Shown piece by piece: positions 18,067-26,367 of a stretch of DNA of 64,000 bases (position 1 is the stretch's first letter; each line of letters begins with the position of its first letter). Under the pieces are notes generated by a model. It saw only the letters and a program-made list of their open reading frames with translations. It had not been told where the DNA came from and did no database searches. A program made the position numbers and the translations under genes. Source of the DNA: Grimontia celer. GTDB taxonomy: Bacteria; Pseudomonadota; Gammaproteobacteria; Enterobacterales; Vibrionaceae. The stretch is taken from assembly GCF_900055185.1 (NCBI RefSeq), contig NZ_FIZX01000005.1, positions 62,001-126,000 of the forward strand. Direction: 5' to 3'.

Positions 18067-18756
18067 TTAAGTGGCTTCCGGTGGTGTGCGACAAAGACAA
18101 TACACATCAATACGTTCCACGCCATGCTGCCGGAGCAAGCGGCAAAGCTGGGCGACAGTCGCACCCGTGGTGACAACATCATCAACCAAGGCGATGTGTG
18201 GCGGCAGTTTTCCTTCGATAGAAAATGCCTGCTTTAAGTTTGAAAGACGGGATTGTCGATCTAATCCCTGCTGTTGGCGAGTGGCACGAATGCGTTTTAA
18301 GACATTGGGCTCAGATTGAACCTTCAGTTGTCTGGCGAGCTCTGCGGCCAGCACACTGCTATGGTTAAATCCGCGCCAAAGCCTGCGTTTCCAATGCATG
18401 GGTACGGGAAGAAGGAGAGGCGCAGGTGATTCAATCTCTGTCGCGAGCAGTTTAGCGAGAGCAGGGGCAAGCCAGTAATGTCCTTGATACTTGAAGCGGT
18501 GAAGCAGCTTGTCATAAGGAAAGGAATAGGCACCGACACAAACCAAACTGTCCCACGGCGGCGGCTTTTTCAAACATCTGCCGCAGCTTTCAATCACGTA
18601 AGGGGTAGGCAAACCGCAATGCAGGCAGCGTGGCTGACTGGGCAAGCTGGCGTGACAGGCATGACACCAAGGATAAGCATGCTGCTCCAACCTGTGGTGG
18701 CAAAGCTGACAACGCAGCGGCAAGGCACGTAAGATAGTGCTTAACATCAAGGACAT
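18067..18756 (-). CDS. ComF family phosphoribosyltransferase-like protein (GntX)
   Basis: A 229-residue ComF homologue, likely involved in handling of imported DNA. An N-terminal zinc-ribbon part has paired cysteines (CQLCHHRL, CHAC, CLHCG, CGRC), and the C-terminal part carries the PRPP-binding motif HIALVDDVVTTGATV of type I phosphoribosyltransferases. The middle block LLLPVPMHWKRRLWRGFNHSSVLA is characteristic. It is known as gntX/yhgH in E. coli and sits between nfuA and bioH as it does there. It is divergent from bioH with only 31 bases between. Confidence 0.92.
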   Translation of the reverse strand: MSLMLSTILRALPLRCQLCHHRLEQHAYPWCHACHASLPSQPRCLHCGLPTPYVIESCGRCLKKPPPWDSLVCVGAYSFPYDKLLHRFKYQGHYWLAPALAKLLATEIESPAPLLLPVPMHWKRRLWRGFNHSSVLAAELARQLKVQSEPNVLKRIRATRQQQGLDRQSRLSNLKQAFSIEGKLPPHIALVDDVVTTGATVAQLCRLLRQHGVERIDVYCLCRTPPEAT

Positions 18757-18787
18757 GCTTGTTGATAAACGAATTTAGGCAGTGTAA

Positions 18788-19570
18788 ATGACGACTTCTC
18801 TGTACTGGCATACGGAAGGCCAGGGTTCCGATCTGATTCTCATTCATGGCTGGGGGATGAACAGCGCCGTATGGCAAAACATCCTGCCTGCTCTCACCCC
18901 GCATTACCGCGTTCATTGTGTTGACCTGCCGGGCTATGGCTTTAGTCAACCCACCGATGCCTTTTCCTTAGAGGAAATGGCACAGTGCTTGCTTGATAAT
19001 TCACCGCAGGAATCTGTTTGGGCCGGTTGGTCTTTGGGGGGAATGGTTGCAACTCAGGCTGCACTGCTCGCACCGGAACGTGTGAAAGGTTTGGTCACGA
19101 TTGCCAGCTCACCAAGATTTGCTGCAGAACATGGATGGCGAGGGATAAAACCCGAGGTATTGCAGGCGTTTACGAAGCAATTGGCTGAAGACTTTCAGAC
19201 GACGGTTGAACGCTTCATGGCGCTTCAGGCAATGGGAAGCCCAACAGCACGGCAGGATATTAAGTGGTTGAAACAGGCGGTCCTCTCTCACCCGTCTCCT
19301 CAGCCAGAGGCGCTTAGCGCCGGCCTTGGTATCCTTGCTGACGCTGATTTGAGGCCAAACTTGCATGATATTTCAATGCCTTGGCTCAGAATGTACGGTC
19401 GGCTGGACGGCCTTGTGCCTGTCAAAGTGGCGCAAGAGTTGGATGTTCTGGCACCGCGTTCGCAGCGGCAAATCTTTGCCAAAGCGTCGCACGCACCGTT
19501 CATTTCTGATCCCGACCATTTTTCGCAAGAACTTTTAAGGTTCTGCGGACAATGCTTGCCGTCCTGTTAA
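18788..19570 (+). CDS. bioH: Pimeloyl-[ACP] methyl ester carboxylesterase
   Basis: Alpha/beta hydrolase that removes the methyl group from pimeloyl-ACP methyl ester, closing the pimelate branch of biotin synthesis. The 260 residues include the nucleophile elbow GWSLGG with S82, the same number as E. coli BioH. The acid lies in MYGRLDGLVP and the catalytic histidine in ASHAPFISDPDHF. The early HGWGMN forms the oxyanion region. The start MTTSLYWHTEGQG matches the family. It is divergent from comF; no other biotin gene is near. Confidence 0.95.
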   Translation: MTTSLYWHTEGQGSDLILIHGWGMNSAVWQNILPALTPHYRVHCVDLPGYGFSQPTDAFSLEEMAQCLLDNSPQESVWAGWSLGGMVATQAALLAPERVKGLVTIASSPRFAAEHGWRGIKPEVLQAFTKQLAEDFQTTVERFMALQAMGSPTARQDIKWLKQAVLSHPSPQPEALSAGLGILADADLRPNLHDISMPWLRMYGRLDGLVPVKVAQELDVLAPRSQRQIFAKASHAPFISDPDHFSQELLRFCGQCLPSC

Positions 19571-19668
19571 TGGAAAGTAGCGAAATTAAGTGAATTGGGG
19601 CTAAATTTTAATCTGAAGCCGCCGATACTTTAATCAAGTTACTTGCTATGGCATCAGGAGAGACCATA

Positions 19669-20001
19669 ATGAATATAGGTAACGTTGGGTATTCTCAGCA
19701 CGCTTACGCTAAGCCAATGCAGCCAAATCAGGCGGCAAAGGGCAATGAAGCGCAGGCGGCAGAGGGTGCCAAGCAGTCTTACGAGCAGGTCGCGAAGGAA
19801 GTGTCGGACGGTAAGACTGTTAACAAAGCAACGGAAGCCGAAGGCACGAACACTTCGTCTAAAGTTGAGTCTTTCACCTATGGGGCGCTTGGCATGGACC
19901 ACCCTGAAGAAGTGAAAAGCAACGACGATGCTGCGTATTCCGCCGGTCAGGTGCTTTCCGCACTGGGTACCATTGGTGGATTGATCGCAATATTGGTCTA
20001 G
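19669..20001 (+). CDS. Small uncharacterised protein, first of a pair beside bioH
   Basis: I do not recognise this 110-residue protein. It is polar and Ala/Gln/Glu/Lys-rich from residue 15 to 60, with no signal peptide, and ends in a glycine-containing hydrophobic stretch (SAGQVLSALGTIGGLIAILV) that could insert in a membrane. AGGAGA before the ATG at 19669 is a clear ribosome site, so it is probably expressed; an upstream ATG at 19648 lacks one. It begins MNIGNVGY, and the following gene begins MNISPANV, so the two may share a short N-terminal theme. A separate unit from bioH, about 100 bases away. Confidence 0.7.
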   Translation: MNIGNVGYSQHAYAKPMQPNQAAKGNEAQAAEGAKQSYEQVAKEVSDGKTVNKATEAEGTNTSSKVESFTYGALGMDHPEEVKSNDDAAYSAGQVLSALGTIGGLIAILV

Positions 20002-20098
20002 TTTCGCTATAGAGATATAGCTCGCGCATTCGCGGGGATTACCCCGCCTATGCTCGCAGGCGACGCGCCTTCGGTCGGTGTTGGGAGACAACATTGGC

Positions 20099-20572
20099 AT
20101 GAACATTTCGCCCGCTAACGTCAGCATCCCTGCTGTCGTACCGTCAGTAAACCCGCCAACGGAGCAAGTTGCGCGGGAAAATCGCGTGCGCGAAAAAATT
20201 GTCCCGCCCAGTCAGGCAAATGCCACTGCTGAAGAAAAACCCGTACTCTCTGAAGAGAAACAACTTAAGAACCCATCCTGGGATCCTTCTGAGCACCCCG
20301 ATTACGCCGATCTGGAACAAAACCCAAGACAGTTCAATGGTGGTGGTTTTGCTGCACATGAAACGCTCAGCCAACTGACAAACATGCTTTCCAGTGGTTC
20401 GTATGTACCGCAGAACGAAAACGGCTATGCCATGCGCATTAAGCTGCCGAAAGAGATCCTGGATAAAATCGACGAGCTGAAAGCTTCTCAACGCACAGGG
20501 GCGGTCGTTGCCATGCGTTATCAGCAATCGTCAGCCGCGAATATTCCATCAGAAGTGCTGATCGTGATTTGA
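20099..20572 (+). CDS. Uncharacterised protein, second of a pair beside bioH
   Basis: I do not recognise this 157-residue protein. It is rich in Pro, Glu, Asn and Gln for the first 80 residues with no hydrophobic segment. A more ordered part then follows: PSEHPDYADLEQNPRQF, GGGFAAHETLSQLTNML and YAMRIKLPKEILDKIDEL. The ATG at 20099 has GGGAGA 11 bases upstream; an in-frame GTG at 20078 is an alternative. It shares an orientation and possibly a transcript with the preceding small gene, and ends at a strong bidirectional terminator. Confidence 0.7.
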   Translation: MNISPANVSIPAVVPSVNPPTEQVARENRVREKIVPPSQANATAEEKPVLSEEKQLKNPSWDPSEHPDYADLEQNPRQFNGGGFAAHETLSQLTNMLSSGSYVPQNENGYAMRIKLPKEILDKIDELKASQRTGAVVAMRYQQSSAANIPSEVLIVI

Positions 20573-20593
20573 CGGTAAGTGATGCAAGCAGAT

Positions 20594-20624
20594 AAAAAAA
20601 CAGCGCCTTTGGCGCTGTTTTTTT
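20594..20624. terminator. Bidirectional terminator shared with tex
   Basis: A perfect 14-bp stem (AAAAAAACAGCGCC / GGCGCTGTTTTTTT) with a TTT loop serves both the rightward unknown gene and leftward tex. Confidence 0.9.
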
Positions 20625-20636
20625 GTTTCTCAGCTA

Positions 20637-22976
20637 TCAGTTACGCTTCGCTTTGGCAAAGGCATCTGCAAATGCACCACCGAAACCGGTCTGCTGACCG
20701 CCACGGTTATCACGGCGGCTGTTATCATTGCGGTTATTGCCGCTAAAGCTGCGTTCCTGTTGGCGAGGACGTGATTCGCGGGTAGGTTTGTTATCCGAAC
20801 CTGGCTCATCGCTGAGGCGCATCGATAGACCAATACGCTTACGCTGCAGATCCACTTCCATCACCTTAACTTTCACCACATCGCCGGCTTTGACGACTTC
20901 ACGTGGGTCAGAAATAAATTTGTCTGACAGCGCAGAGATATGCACCAAACCGTCCTGATGTACGCCGACATCAACAAAAGCGCCGAAGTTAGTGACATTG
21001 GTGATGACGCCTTCCAACACCATACCCGGGATCAGATCTTTCACTTCATTGACGCCATCGGCAAAGGTGGCGGTCTTAAACTCTGGACGTGGGTCGCGGC
21101 CAGGTTTTGCCAGTTCTGCTAGGATGTCGGTCACGGTCGGGATACCAAAGGTATCGTCAGCGTAGTCTGCTGCTTTCTGTGCACGCAGGAAGTCGTGGTT
21201 GCCAATCATGGCATCAACGCCTTTACCGGATTTCTCGGCGATACGTTTCACGACAGGATAGGCCTCTGGGTGAACGGAAGAGCCATCCAGTGGGTTTTTA
21301 CCCTTCATGACACGAAGGAAGCCCGCACACTGTTCAAAGGCTTTCGGGCCAAGACGCGGCACTTTCAGCAGGGTTTTGCGATCTTCAAAGCGGCCATTTT
21401 CGTCGCGGAAGGCCACAATGTTGGCTGCCATGGTGGTAGAAAGGCCAGCGACGCGGGTCAACAGCGCTGCAGAGGCACTGTTTACGTCGACACCGACGGC
21501 GTTTACACAGTCTTCCACGACGGCGTCCAGACGCTTGGCCAGTTGGCTTTGGCTAACATCATGCTGGTATTGGCCTACACCGATAGATTTCGGATCGATT
21601 TTCACCAGCTCAGCGAGTGGGTCTTGCAGACGACGGGCGATAGAAACGGCGCCACGAAGTGACACATCAAGGCCCGGGAACTCGGTCGCGGCAAGCTCAG
21701 ATGCGGAGTAAACCGACGCACCTGCTTCACTGACCATCACGGTTTGGATTTTCTCACCCGCATCTTTCAGCATGCCAGCCACAAAGGCGTCGGTTTCACG
21801 GGAAGCTGTGCCGTTACCAATCGCAATCAAATCCACATTGTGCTTTTTCACCAGTGCCATCACCACGCGTGCAGATTCTGCAATTTTGTTTTGTGGCGGC
21901 GTTGGGTAGATGGTGGCGGTATCTAAAAGCTTACCGGTGTTGTCGATCACCGCGACTTTACAACCGGTGCGAAGGCCAGGGTCGATACCCAAGGTGCAAC
22001 GAGGGCCCGCAGGTGCGGCCATCAGCAAGTCTTTCAGGTTATCGGCGAAGACCTTAATCGCATCAGTTTCTGCCATTTCGCGTAGGTTGCCCATCAGTTC
22101 GGTTTCCATGTGCATCAAAATCTTGATACGCCATGCAAAGCTCACAACCTGCTTACGCCAGCGGTCAGCGGCTGCTGCGCCAAGGGTCACGCCGTAGTGG
22201 TCACTGATGATGGTTTCACAATATGAGCCGGTAGATTTTTCATCCTGACCGGGATCGGCATTCAGTGACAGTTGCAAGATTCCCTCGTTGCGACCGCGAA
22301 ACATGGCGAGTGCACGGTGCGAAGGCACCTTGCTGAGAAATTCATCATGGGCGAAATAGTCTTTAAACTTCGCACCTTCTTCCTCTTTACCTGCCACCAA
22401 ACGGGCTTGAATTTCCGCGCTTTGGTTCAGGTGACGGCGGATTTTATCCAGCAGCGCGGCATCTTCGGCAAATTGCTCCATCAAAATCGCACGGGCACCG
22501 TCGAGTACGGCTTTGGTATCAGCAAAGCCTGCATCAGCGTTGAGGTATTTCGCTGCTTCGGTTTCTGGATCGTGGTCTGGCTGTTCCCAAAGCAGAGTCG
22601 CCAGTGGTTCGATGCCGGCTTCAATCGCGATTTGACCTTTGGTGCGGCGTTTGGGTTTATAAGGTAGGTACAAGTCTTCAAGACGGTTTTTACTGTCTGC
22701 ATCCAGAATGTCTTTTTTCAGTGCGTCGGACAGTTTGCCTTGCTCATCAATCGATTTCAGGATCACCTGGCGGCGCTCTTCCAACTCACGTAGGTAGCCC
22801 AAGCGGGATTCAAGGTTACGCAACTGGGTGTCGTCGAGGCCGTTGGTCACTTCCTTACGGTAACGGGCAATAAAGGGGACGGTATTGCCATCATCCAGCA
22901 GGGTTACTGCCGCAATAACCTGTGCATCGCGTACATTCAGTTCTGTCGCGATCTGTTGGTAGATTGAAGTTGTCAT
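20637..22976 (-). CDS. tex: Tex family RNA-binding transcription accessory protein
   Basis: Cytosolic nucleic-acid-binding protein related to eukaryotic Spt6 (yhgF in E. coli). The 779 residues match the usual ~775. Domains in order: N-terminal helical region ([20 protein letters not shown]), a YqgF/RNase H-like domain starting [19 protein letters not shown], helix-hairpin-helix motifs ([18 protein letters not shown]), and a C-terminal S1 domain ([18 protein letters not shown]). An Arg/Asn/Gln-rich tail follows. AAGGA fixes the ATG at 22976; an in-frame extension upstream is rejected. It lies 38 bases behind greB, so the two transcription factors form an operon. Confidence 0.95.
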   Translation of the reverse strand: MTTSIYQQIATELNVRDAQVIAAVTLLDDGNTVPFIARYRKEVTNGLDDTQLRNLESRLGYLRELEERRQVILKSIDEQGKLSDALKKDILDADSKNRLEDLYLPYKPKRRTKGQIAIEAGIEPLATLLWEQPDHDPETEAAKYLNADAGFADTKAVLDGARAILMEQFAEDAALLDKIRRHLNQSAEIQARLVAGKEEEGAKFKDYFAHDEFLSKVPSHRALAMFRGRNEGILQLSLNADPGQDEKSTGSYCETIISDHYGVTLGAAAADRWRKQVVSFAWRIKILMHMETELMGNLREMAETDAIKVFADNLKDLLMAAPAGPRCTLGIDPGLRTGCKVAVIDNTGKLLDTATIYPTPPQNKIAESARVVMALVKKHNVDLIAIGNGTASRETDAFVAGMLKDAGEKIQTVMVSEAGASVYSASELAATEFPGLDVSLRGAVSIARRLQDPLAELVKIDPKSIGVGQYQHDVSQSQLAKRLDAVVEDCVNAVGVDVNSASAALLTRVAGLSTTMAANIVAFRDENGRFEDRKTLLKVPRLGPKAFEQCAGFLRVMKGKNPLDGSSVHPEAYPVVKRIAEKSGKGVDAMIGNHDFLRAQKAADYADDTFGIPTVTDILAELAKPGRDPRPEFKTATFADGVNEVKDLIPGMVLEGVITNVTNFGAFVDVGVHQDGLVHISALSDKFISDPREVVKAGDVVKVKVMEVDLQRKRIGLSMRLSDEPGSDNKPTRESRPRQQERSFSGNNRNDNSRRDNRGGQQTGFGGAFADAFAKAKRN

Positions 22977-23014
22977 GGTGTTCCTTAGATTCATTGTCAC
23001 GCCGGAGCGTAACC

Positions 23015-23500
23015 TTAGTGTTCGTCTTGCTGGTAGCGGATACTGTTGATGTACCAGACTTTCGGCCCTTCCGGTGTGGTCACCACCGCTTCGTCATCCA
23101 CTTCTTTTTTAATCAAAGCGCGCGCCATAGGGCTATCGATAGAAATGTAGTCTTTCCGGCCATAAATTTCGTCGGGACCGACAATGCGGAAGGAGAGCGT
23201 GTCGCCATCTTCGTTTTCGATATCGACCCAGGCACCGAAAAACACCTTACCGTCCTGTTGAGGGCTATAATCGACCACACGCAGGATTTCGAGACGTTTA
23301 CGGAGGTAGCGGACGCGGCGGTCTATCTCGCGCAGCAAGCGCTTGTTGTAGGTGTAATCTGCGTTCTCTGAACGGTCGCCAAGACTGGCGGCCCAAGAGA
23401 CAATCTTGGTGATTTCCGGGCGGCGCTCTTTCCAGAGGTAATCGAGCTCTTGTTTGAGTTTGTTGTAGCCTTCCCGGGTGACCAAATCGGTTTTTTTCAT
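23015..23500 (-). CDS. greB: Transcription elongation factor GreB
   Basis: Enters the secondary channel of RNA polymerase and stimulates cleavage of backtracked RNA. The 161 residues (E. coli 158) show the N-terminal coiled coil ([23 protein letters not shown]), with the acidic tip GDRSENADY, and the C-terminal FKBP-like domain ([26 protein letters not shown]). The start is the ATG after GGAAAG giving [12 protein letters not shown]; the open frame continues 38 codons upstream without homology. Divergent from ompR, operon with tex, as is common in gammaproteobacteria. Confidence 0.95.
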   Translation of the reverse strand: MKKTDLVTREGYNKLKQELDYLWKERRPEITKIVSWAASLGDRSENADYTYNKRLLREIDRRVRYLRKRLEILRVVDYSPQQDGKVFFGAWVDIENEDGDTLSFRIVGPDEIYGRKDYISIDSPMARALIKKEVDDEAVVTTPEGPKVWYINSIRYQQDEH

Positions 23501-23666
23501 TCTGCTTTCCGAGCGATTGTTTCGTTTTCCGGCAAGAGTTATAACCGCTTTGCTGCCATGATTAAAGCGAAGCAGCCCGGCAACGTTAAGCTGAGGCATG
23601 AATTTCGCATTCAATTTTCTGGGGCAGGGTTACAACTGGTAACAGTTTTTCTTCCCACAGGACGTT

Positions 23667-23719
23667 ACTCTGATGTTTTATATCAGAGTCCGAATTTATT
23701 ATTGGTGGCATTTCCACCA
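23667..23719. promoter_or_regulatory. Two hairpins upstream of ompR
   Basis: ACTCTGAT (23667-23674) and ATCAGAGT (23682-23689) are perfect complements around 7 bases. A second stem TGGTGG / CCACCA lies at 23703-23708 and 23714-23719, just before the ompR ribosome site. They could be an operator and a leader structure; no T tract follows either, so neither is a terminator. Confidence 0.45.
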
Positions 23720-23739
23720 CACGGAGAGAAAGGTAAGTC

Positions 23740-24456
23740 ATGCAAGATAATCATAAGATCCTGGTTGTTGACGATGATATGCGTCTTCGCTCGCTGCTCG
23801 AGCGTTACTTGTCTGAGCAAGGTTTTCAGGTGCGCAGTGTGGCGAACGCCGAGCAAATGGACCGTTTGCTCTCTCGTGAGAATTTTCACCTGATGGTGTT
23901 GGATCTGATGTTGCCGGGTGAAGATGGGCTCTCCATCTGCCGCCGACTGCGTCAGGCGAACAATCAATTGCCGATCCTGATGCTGACGGCGAAAGGCGAC
24001 GAAATTGACCGCATCGTGGGTCTAGAAGTGGGGGCAGATGATTACCTGCCGAAGCCATTTAACCCACGCGAACTGCTGGCACGTATTCGTGCGGTATTGC
24101 GCCGTCAGACGGTGGAAGCACCGGGTGCGCCTTCCAGTGAAGAAAAAATTGTTGAGTTTGGCCAGTTCCGTTTGAACCTGGGCACCCGCGAAATGTTCCG
24201 CAACGATCAGCCGCTCACGCTGACATCAGGAGAGTTTGCGGTATTGAAGGCGCTGGTGACCAATGCCCGTGAACCTATGTCGCGCGACAAACTGATGAAC
24301 ATGGCACGTGGTCGTGAGTACTCTGCGATGGAGCGTTCGATTGACGTTCAAATCTCGCGTCTTCGCCGCATGATTGAAGAAGATCCAAGCAAACCTCGTT
24401 ATATTCAGACCGTTTGGGGTCTGGGCTATGTGTTCGTACCGGACGGAGAAGCCTAA
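23740..24456 (+). CDS. ompR: Two-component response regulator OmpR
   Basis: DNA-binding regulator of porin and osmotic-stress genes, activated by EnvZ. The 238 residues start with a receiver domain: acidic pocket VVDDDM, phosphoacceptor D55 in VLDLMLPG, threonine in MLTAKG and lysine in LPKPFNPRE. The C-terminal winged helix is of OmpR type (LTSGEFAVLKALV; SRLRRMIEEDPSKPRYIQTVWGLGYVF). AAAGGTAAG precedes the ATG. It is divergent from greB and followed by envZ after 3 bases. Confidence 0.97.
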   Translation: MQDNHKILVVDDDMRLRSLLERYLSEQGFQVRSVANAEQMDRLLSRENFHLMVLDLMLPGEDGLSICRRLRQANNQLPILMLTAKGDEIDRIVGLEVGADDYLPKPFNPRELLARIRAVLRRQTVEAPGAPSSEEKIVEFGQFRLNLGTREMFRNDQPLTLTSGEFAVLKALVTNAREPMSRDKLMNMARGREYSAMERSIDVQISRLRRMIEEDPSKPRYIQTVWGLGYVFVPDGEA

Positions 24457-24459
24457 TTA

Positions 24460-25803
24460 ATGCGCTTCTCTCCACGCAGTAACTTTGCCCGTACGCTCGT
24501 GGTACTGGCTGGCCTTCTGATTGCCAGCCAGATCTTCTCCTACCTCACCATCCTCAATTACGCTCTGCTGCCAAGCATCAAGCAGTTCAACAAAATCCTC
24601 GCCCATGAGATCCAGGTGATGCTGGACGACAACCTGTTGCTATCGAATGGCAAGGTTTATCACATGGATGAATTGCTGCGCCGCCAGTTACTCGAGAAGC
24701 TCGGTGTGACCATGCACGATGACAATGAGCCAGCGATGATGGAGGAGTTTGATAACGCCGCGTCGGTGGATTACCTCAGTGCGGACATGTCTGAGAAGCT
24801 CGGTGCCCCGACAGAAGCGCGTATCAGTCTGGAGTCCAAAAATTATGTACTCTGGCTGGAAAGCGAGGCTTTTCCCGGTTACGTGATGCGAATACCGCTC
24901 TCGGAGTTGCATCAGGACGACTTCCAACCCCTGTTCTTCTATTCCATGTTTATTGCCTTGCTGGTGATCGGTGGCGGCTGGATGTTTATTAAGGTGCAGA
25001 ACCGTCCGTTAGCGGCACTGGAACGTGCAGCGCAGGATGTGGGACACGGAAAATTCCCTGAACCTTTACCGGAACGCGGTGCGTCAGATATTCGTGCGGT
25101 GACGAAAGCGTTTAACCAAATGAGCGAGGGCATTCGCAAACTGGAGGAAGACAGAGCACTGCTGATGGCGGGTGTCAGCCACGATCTTCGTACGCCGTTG
25201 ACCCGTATCCGTCTTGCTACTGAAATGATGTCACCGGAAGACAGTTATCTGGCTGAGAGCATGATTAAAGACACTGAAGAGTGCAATGAAATCATCAACC
25301 AGTTCATGGATTATCTGCGTTCAGTGCAATTGCAGGACATGACAGAGATTGACCTGAATGTGGTGGCAGAAGATGTATCGGTGGCTGATGGTGCGACAGG
25401 CCATGACCTTGAAGTATTAAAAGGTGAGTTGGTTGGTCAGCTTGACGCCAACGAAGTGGCCATCCGCCGCGCGGTGACGAACTTAGTGGTTAACGCGGTG
25501 CGCTATGGTGGTGGCTGGGTCAAAATCAGTACCGGTACCTCGGCTGACCGTCGTCATCAGTGGATTGCGGTAGAAGATAATGGGCCAGGTATTGCCGCTG
25601 ACCAGATTGAAACTGTACTCCAGCCTTTTACCCGTGGTGATACGGCACGCGGAAGCGAAGGTACCGGGCTTGGCCTTGCCATCGTCAAACGTATCGTCGA
25701 GCAACACAACGGCGTTCTTAAGCTTAGTCAGCGCTCTCAAGGTGGGCTTCAGGCACAGATAGTCTTGCCATTGACCAAGCGCCAACCTAGAAAGCGTCGA
25801 TAG
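24460..25803 (+). CDS. envZ: Osmosensor histidine kinase EnvZ
   Basis: Inner-membrane sensor that phosphorylates and dephosphorylates OmpR. The 447 residues show two membrane helices ([24 protein letters not shown] and [20 protein letters not shown]) around a ~115-residue periplasmic loop, a HAMP domain ([23 protein letters not shown]), the H box with H241 in [17 protein letters not shown], and the ATPase boxes [20 protein letters not shown] and GTGLGLAIV. It is co-transcribed with ompR and closed by a strong terminator. Confidence 0.96.
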   Translation: MRFSPRSNFARTLVVLAGLLIASQIFSYLTILNYALLPSIKQFNKILAHEIQVMLDDNLLLSNGKVYHMDELLRRQLLEKLGVTMHDDNEPAMMEEFDNAASVDYLSADMSEKLGAPTEARISLESKNYVLWLESEAFPGYVMRIPLSELHQDDFQPLFFYSMFIALLVIGGGWMFIKVQNRPLAALERAAQDVGHGKFPEPLPERGASDIRAVTKAFNQMSEGIRKLEEDRALLMAGVSHDLRTPLTRIRLATEMMSPEDSYLAESMIKDTEECNEIINQFMDYLRSVQLQDMTEIDLNVVAEDVSVADGATGHDLEVLKGELVGQLDANEVAIRRAVTNLVVNAVRYGGGWVKISTGTSADRRHQWIAVEDNGPGIAADQIETVLQPFTRGDTARGSEGTGLGLAIVKRIVEQHNGVLKLSQRSQGGLQAQIVLPLTKRQPRKRR

Positions 25804-25822
25804 ACCCAAAGCCTAATATGAT

Positions 25823-25853
25823 AAAAAACGCGGATGTTTCATCCGCGTTTTTT
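25823..25853 (+). terminator. ompR-envZ terminator
   Basis: AAAAAACGCGGAT pairs with ATCCGCGTTTTTT around a GTTTC loop, followed by CATT. Confidence 0.88.
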
Positions 25854-25947
25854 CATTGCTACATATGAAATTTAACCCATAAACTTGTCTCACATTTGAA
25901 TCATCTGCTAATACTGTAATAAAGCGCCGATACAGCAGAGATGAAAC

Positions 25948-26319
25948 ATGAAGATAGTCATCGACCCGCAGGATCCGTCACCGAAGTTCAAACAATTGAT
26001 GACGCAGATCCAGCGTCAGATTGTTGCCGGGACGCTCATTCCTGGGGAGAAGCTGACTTCTGTCAGAAAGTTAGCGGCAGAGTTGAATATCAATCCGATG
26101 ACGATTTCACGTTGCTACCAAAACATGGAAGAAGAAGGCTGGTTAGAACGTAAACGCGGTGTGGGCATGATTGTCGCGCGGCAAGGACTGCAGGGCCGGA
26201 TGGAAGACCGCTTTGGATTTATAGAGCCGACGCTGAAAGCGCTGATTGATGATGCCCGGGAAGTCGGTTACAGCAAATCAGAAGTGATGGCGTTGGTGAT
26301 GCAGTATTGGGAAGACTGA
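25948..26319 (+). CDS. GntR family regulator, YtrA subfamily
   Basis: A 123-residue repressor-type protein. The winged helix-turn-helix is standard GntR (PKFKQLMTQIQRQIVAGTLIPGEKLTSVRKLAAELNINPMTISRCYQNMEEEGWLERKRGVG), and the short C-terminal part of about 45 residues, lacking a large effector domain, marks the YtrA subfamily. Such regulators usually precede ABC transporter genes; none is here. A weak promoter (TTGTCT, 18 bases, TAATAC at 25885-25914) is visible upstream. The gene stands alone between two terminators, so its targets lie elsewhere. Confidence 0.88.
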   Translation: MKIVIDPQDPSPKFKQLMTQIQRQIVAGTLIPGEKLTSVRKLAAELNINPMTISRCYQNMEEEGWLERKRGVGMIVARQGLQGRMEDRFGFIEPTLKALIDDAREVGYSKSEVMALVMQYWED

Positions 26320-26342
26320 TTAGCAACATTGGCTGAATGAAG

Positions 26343-26367
26343 AAAGGGCGGATATCCGCCCTTTTTT
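26343..26367. terminator. Terminator between the GntR gene and recG
   Basis: AAAGGGCGGAT / ATCCGCCCTTT is an 11-bp palindrome followed by T's on the right; the leftward reading overlaps the end of recG. Confidence 0.8.

Noticed and set aside
20032-20047. GC-rich hairpin GCGGGG-ATTA-CCCCGC between the two unknown genes
   Set aside because: No T tract follows, so it is not a terminator; it may be a processing or translational structure but nothing more can be said.
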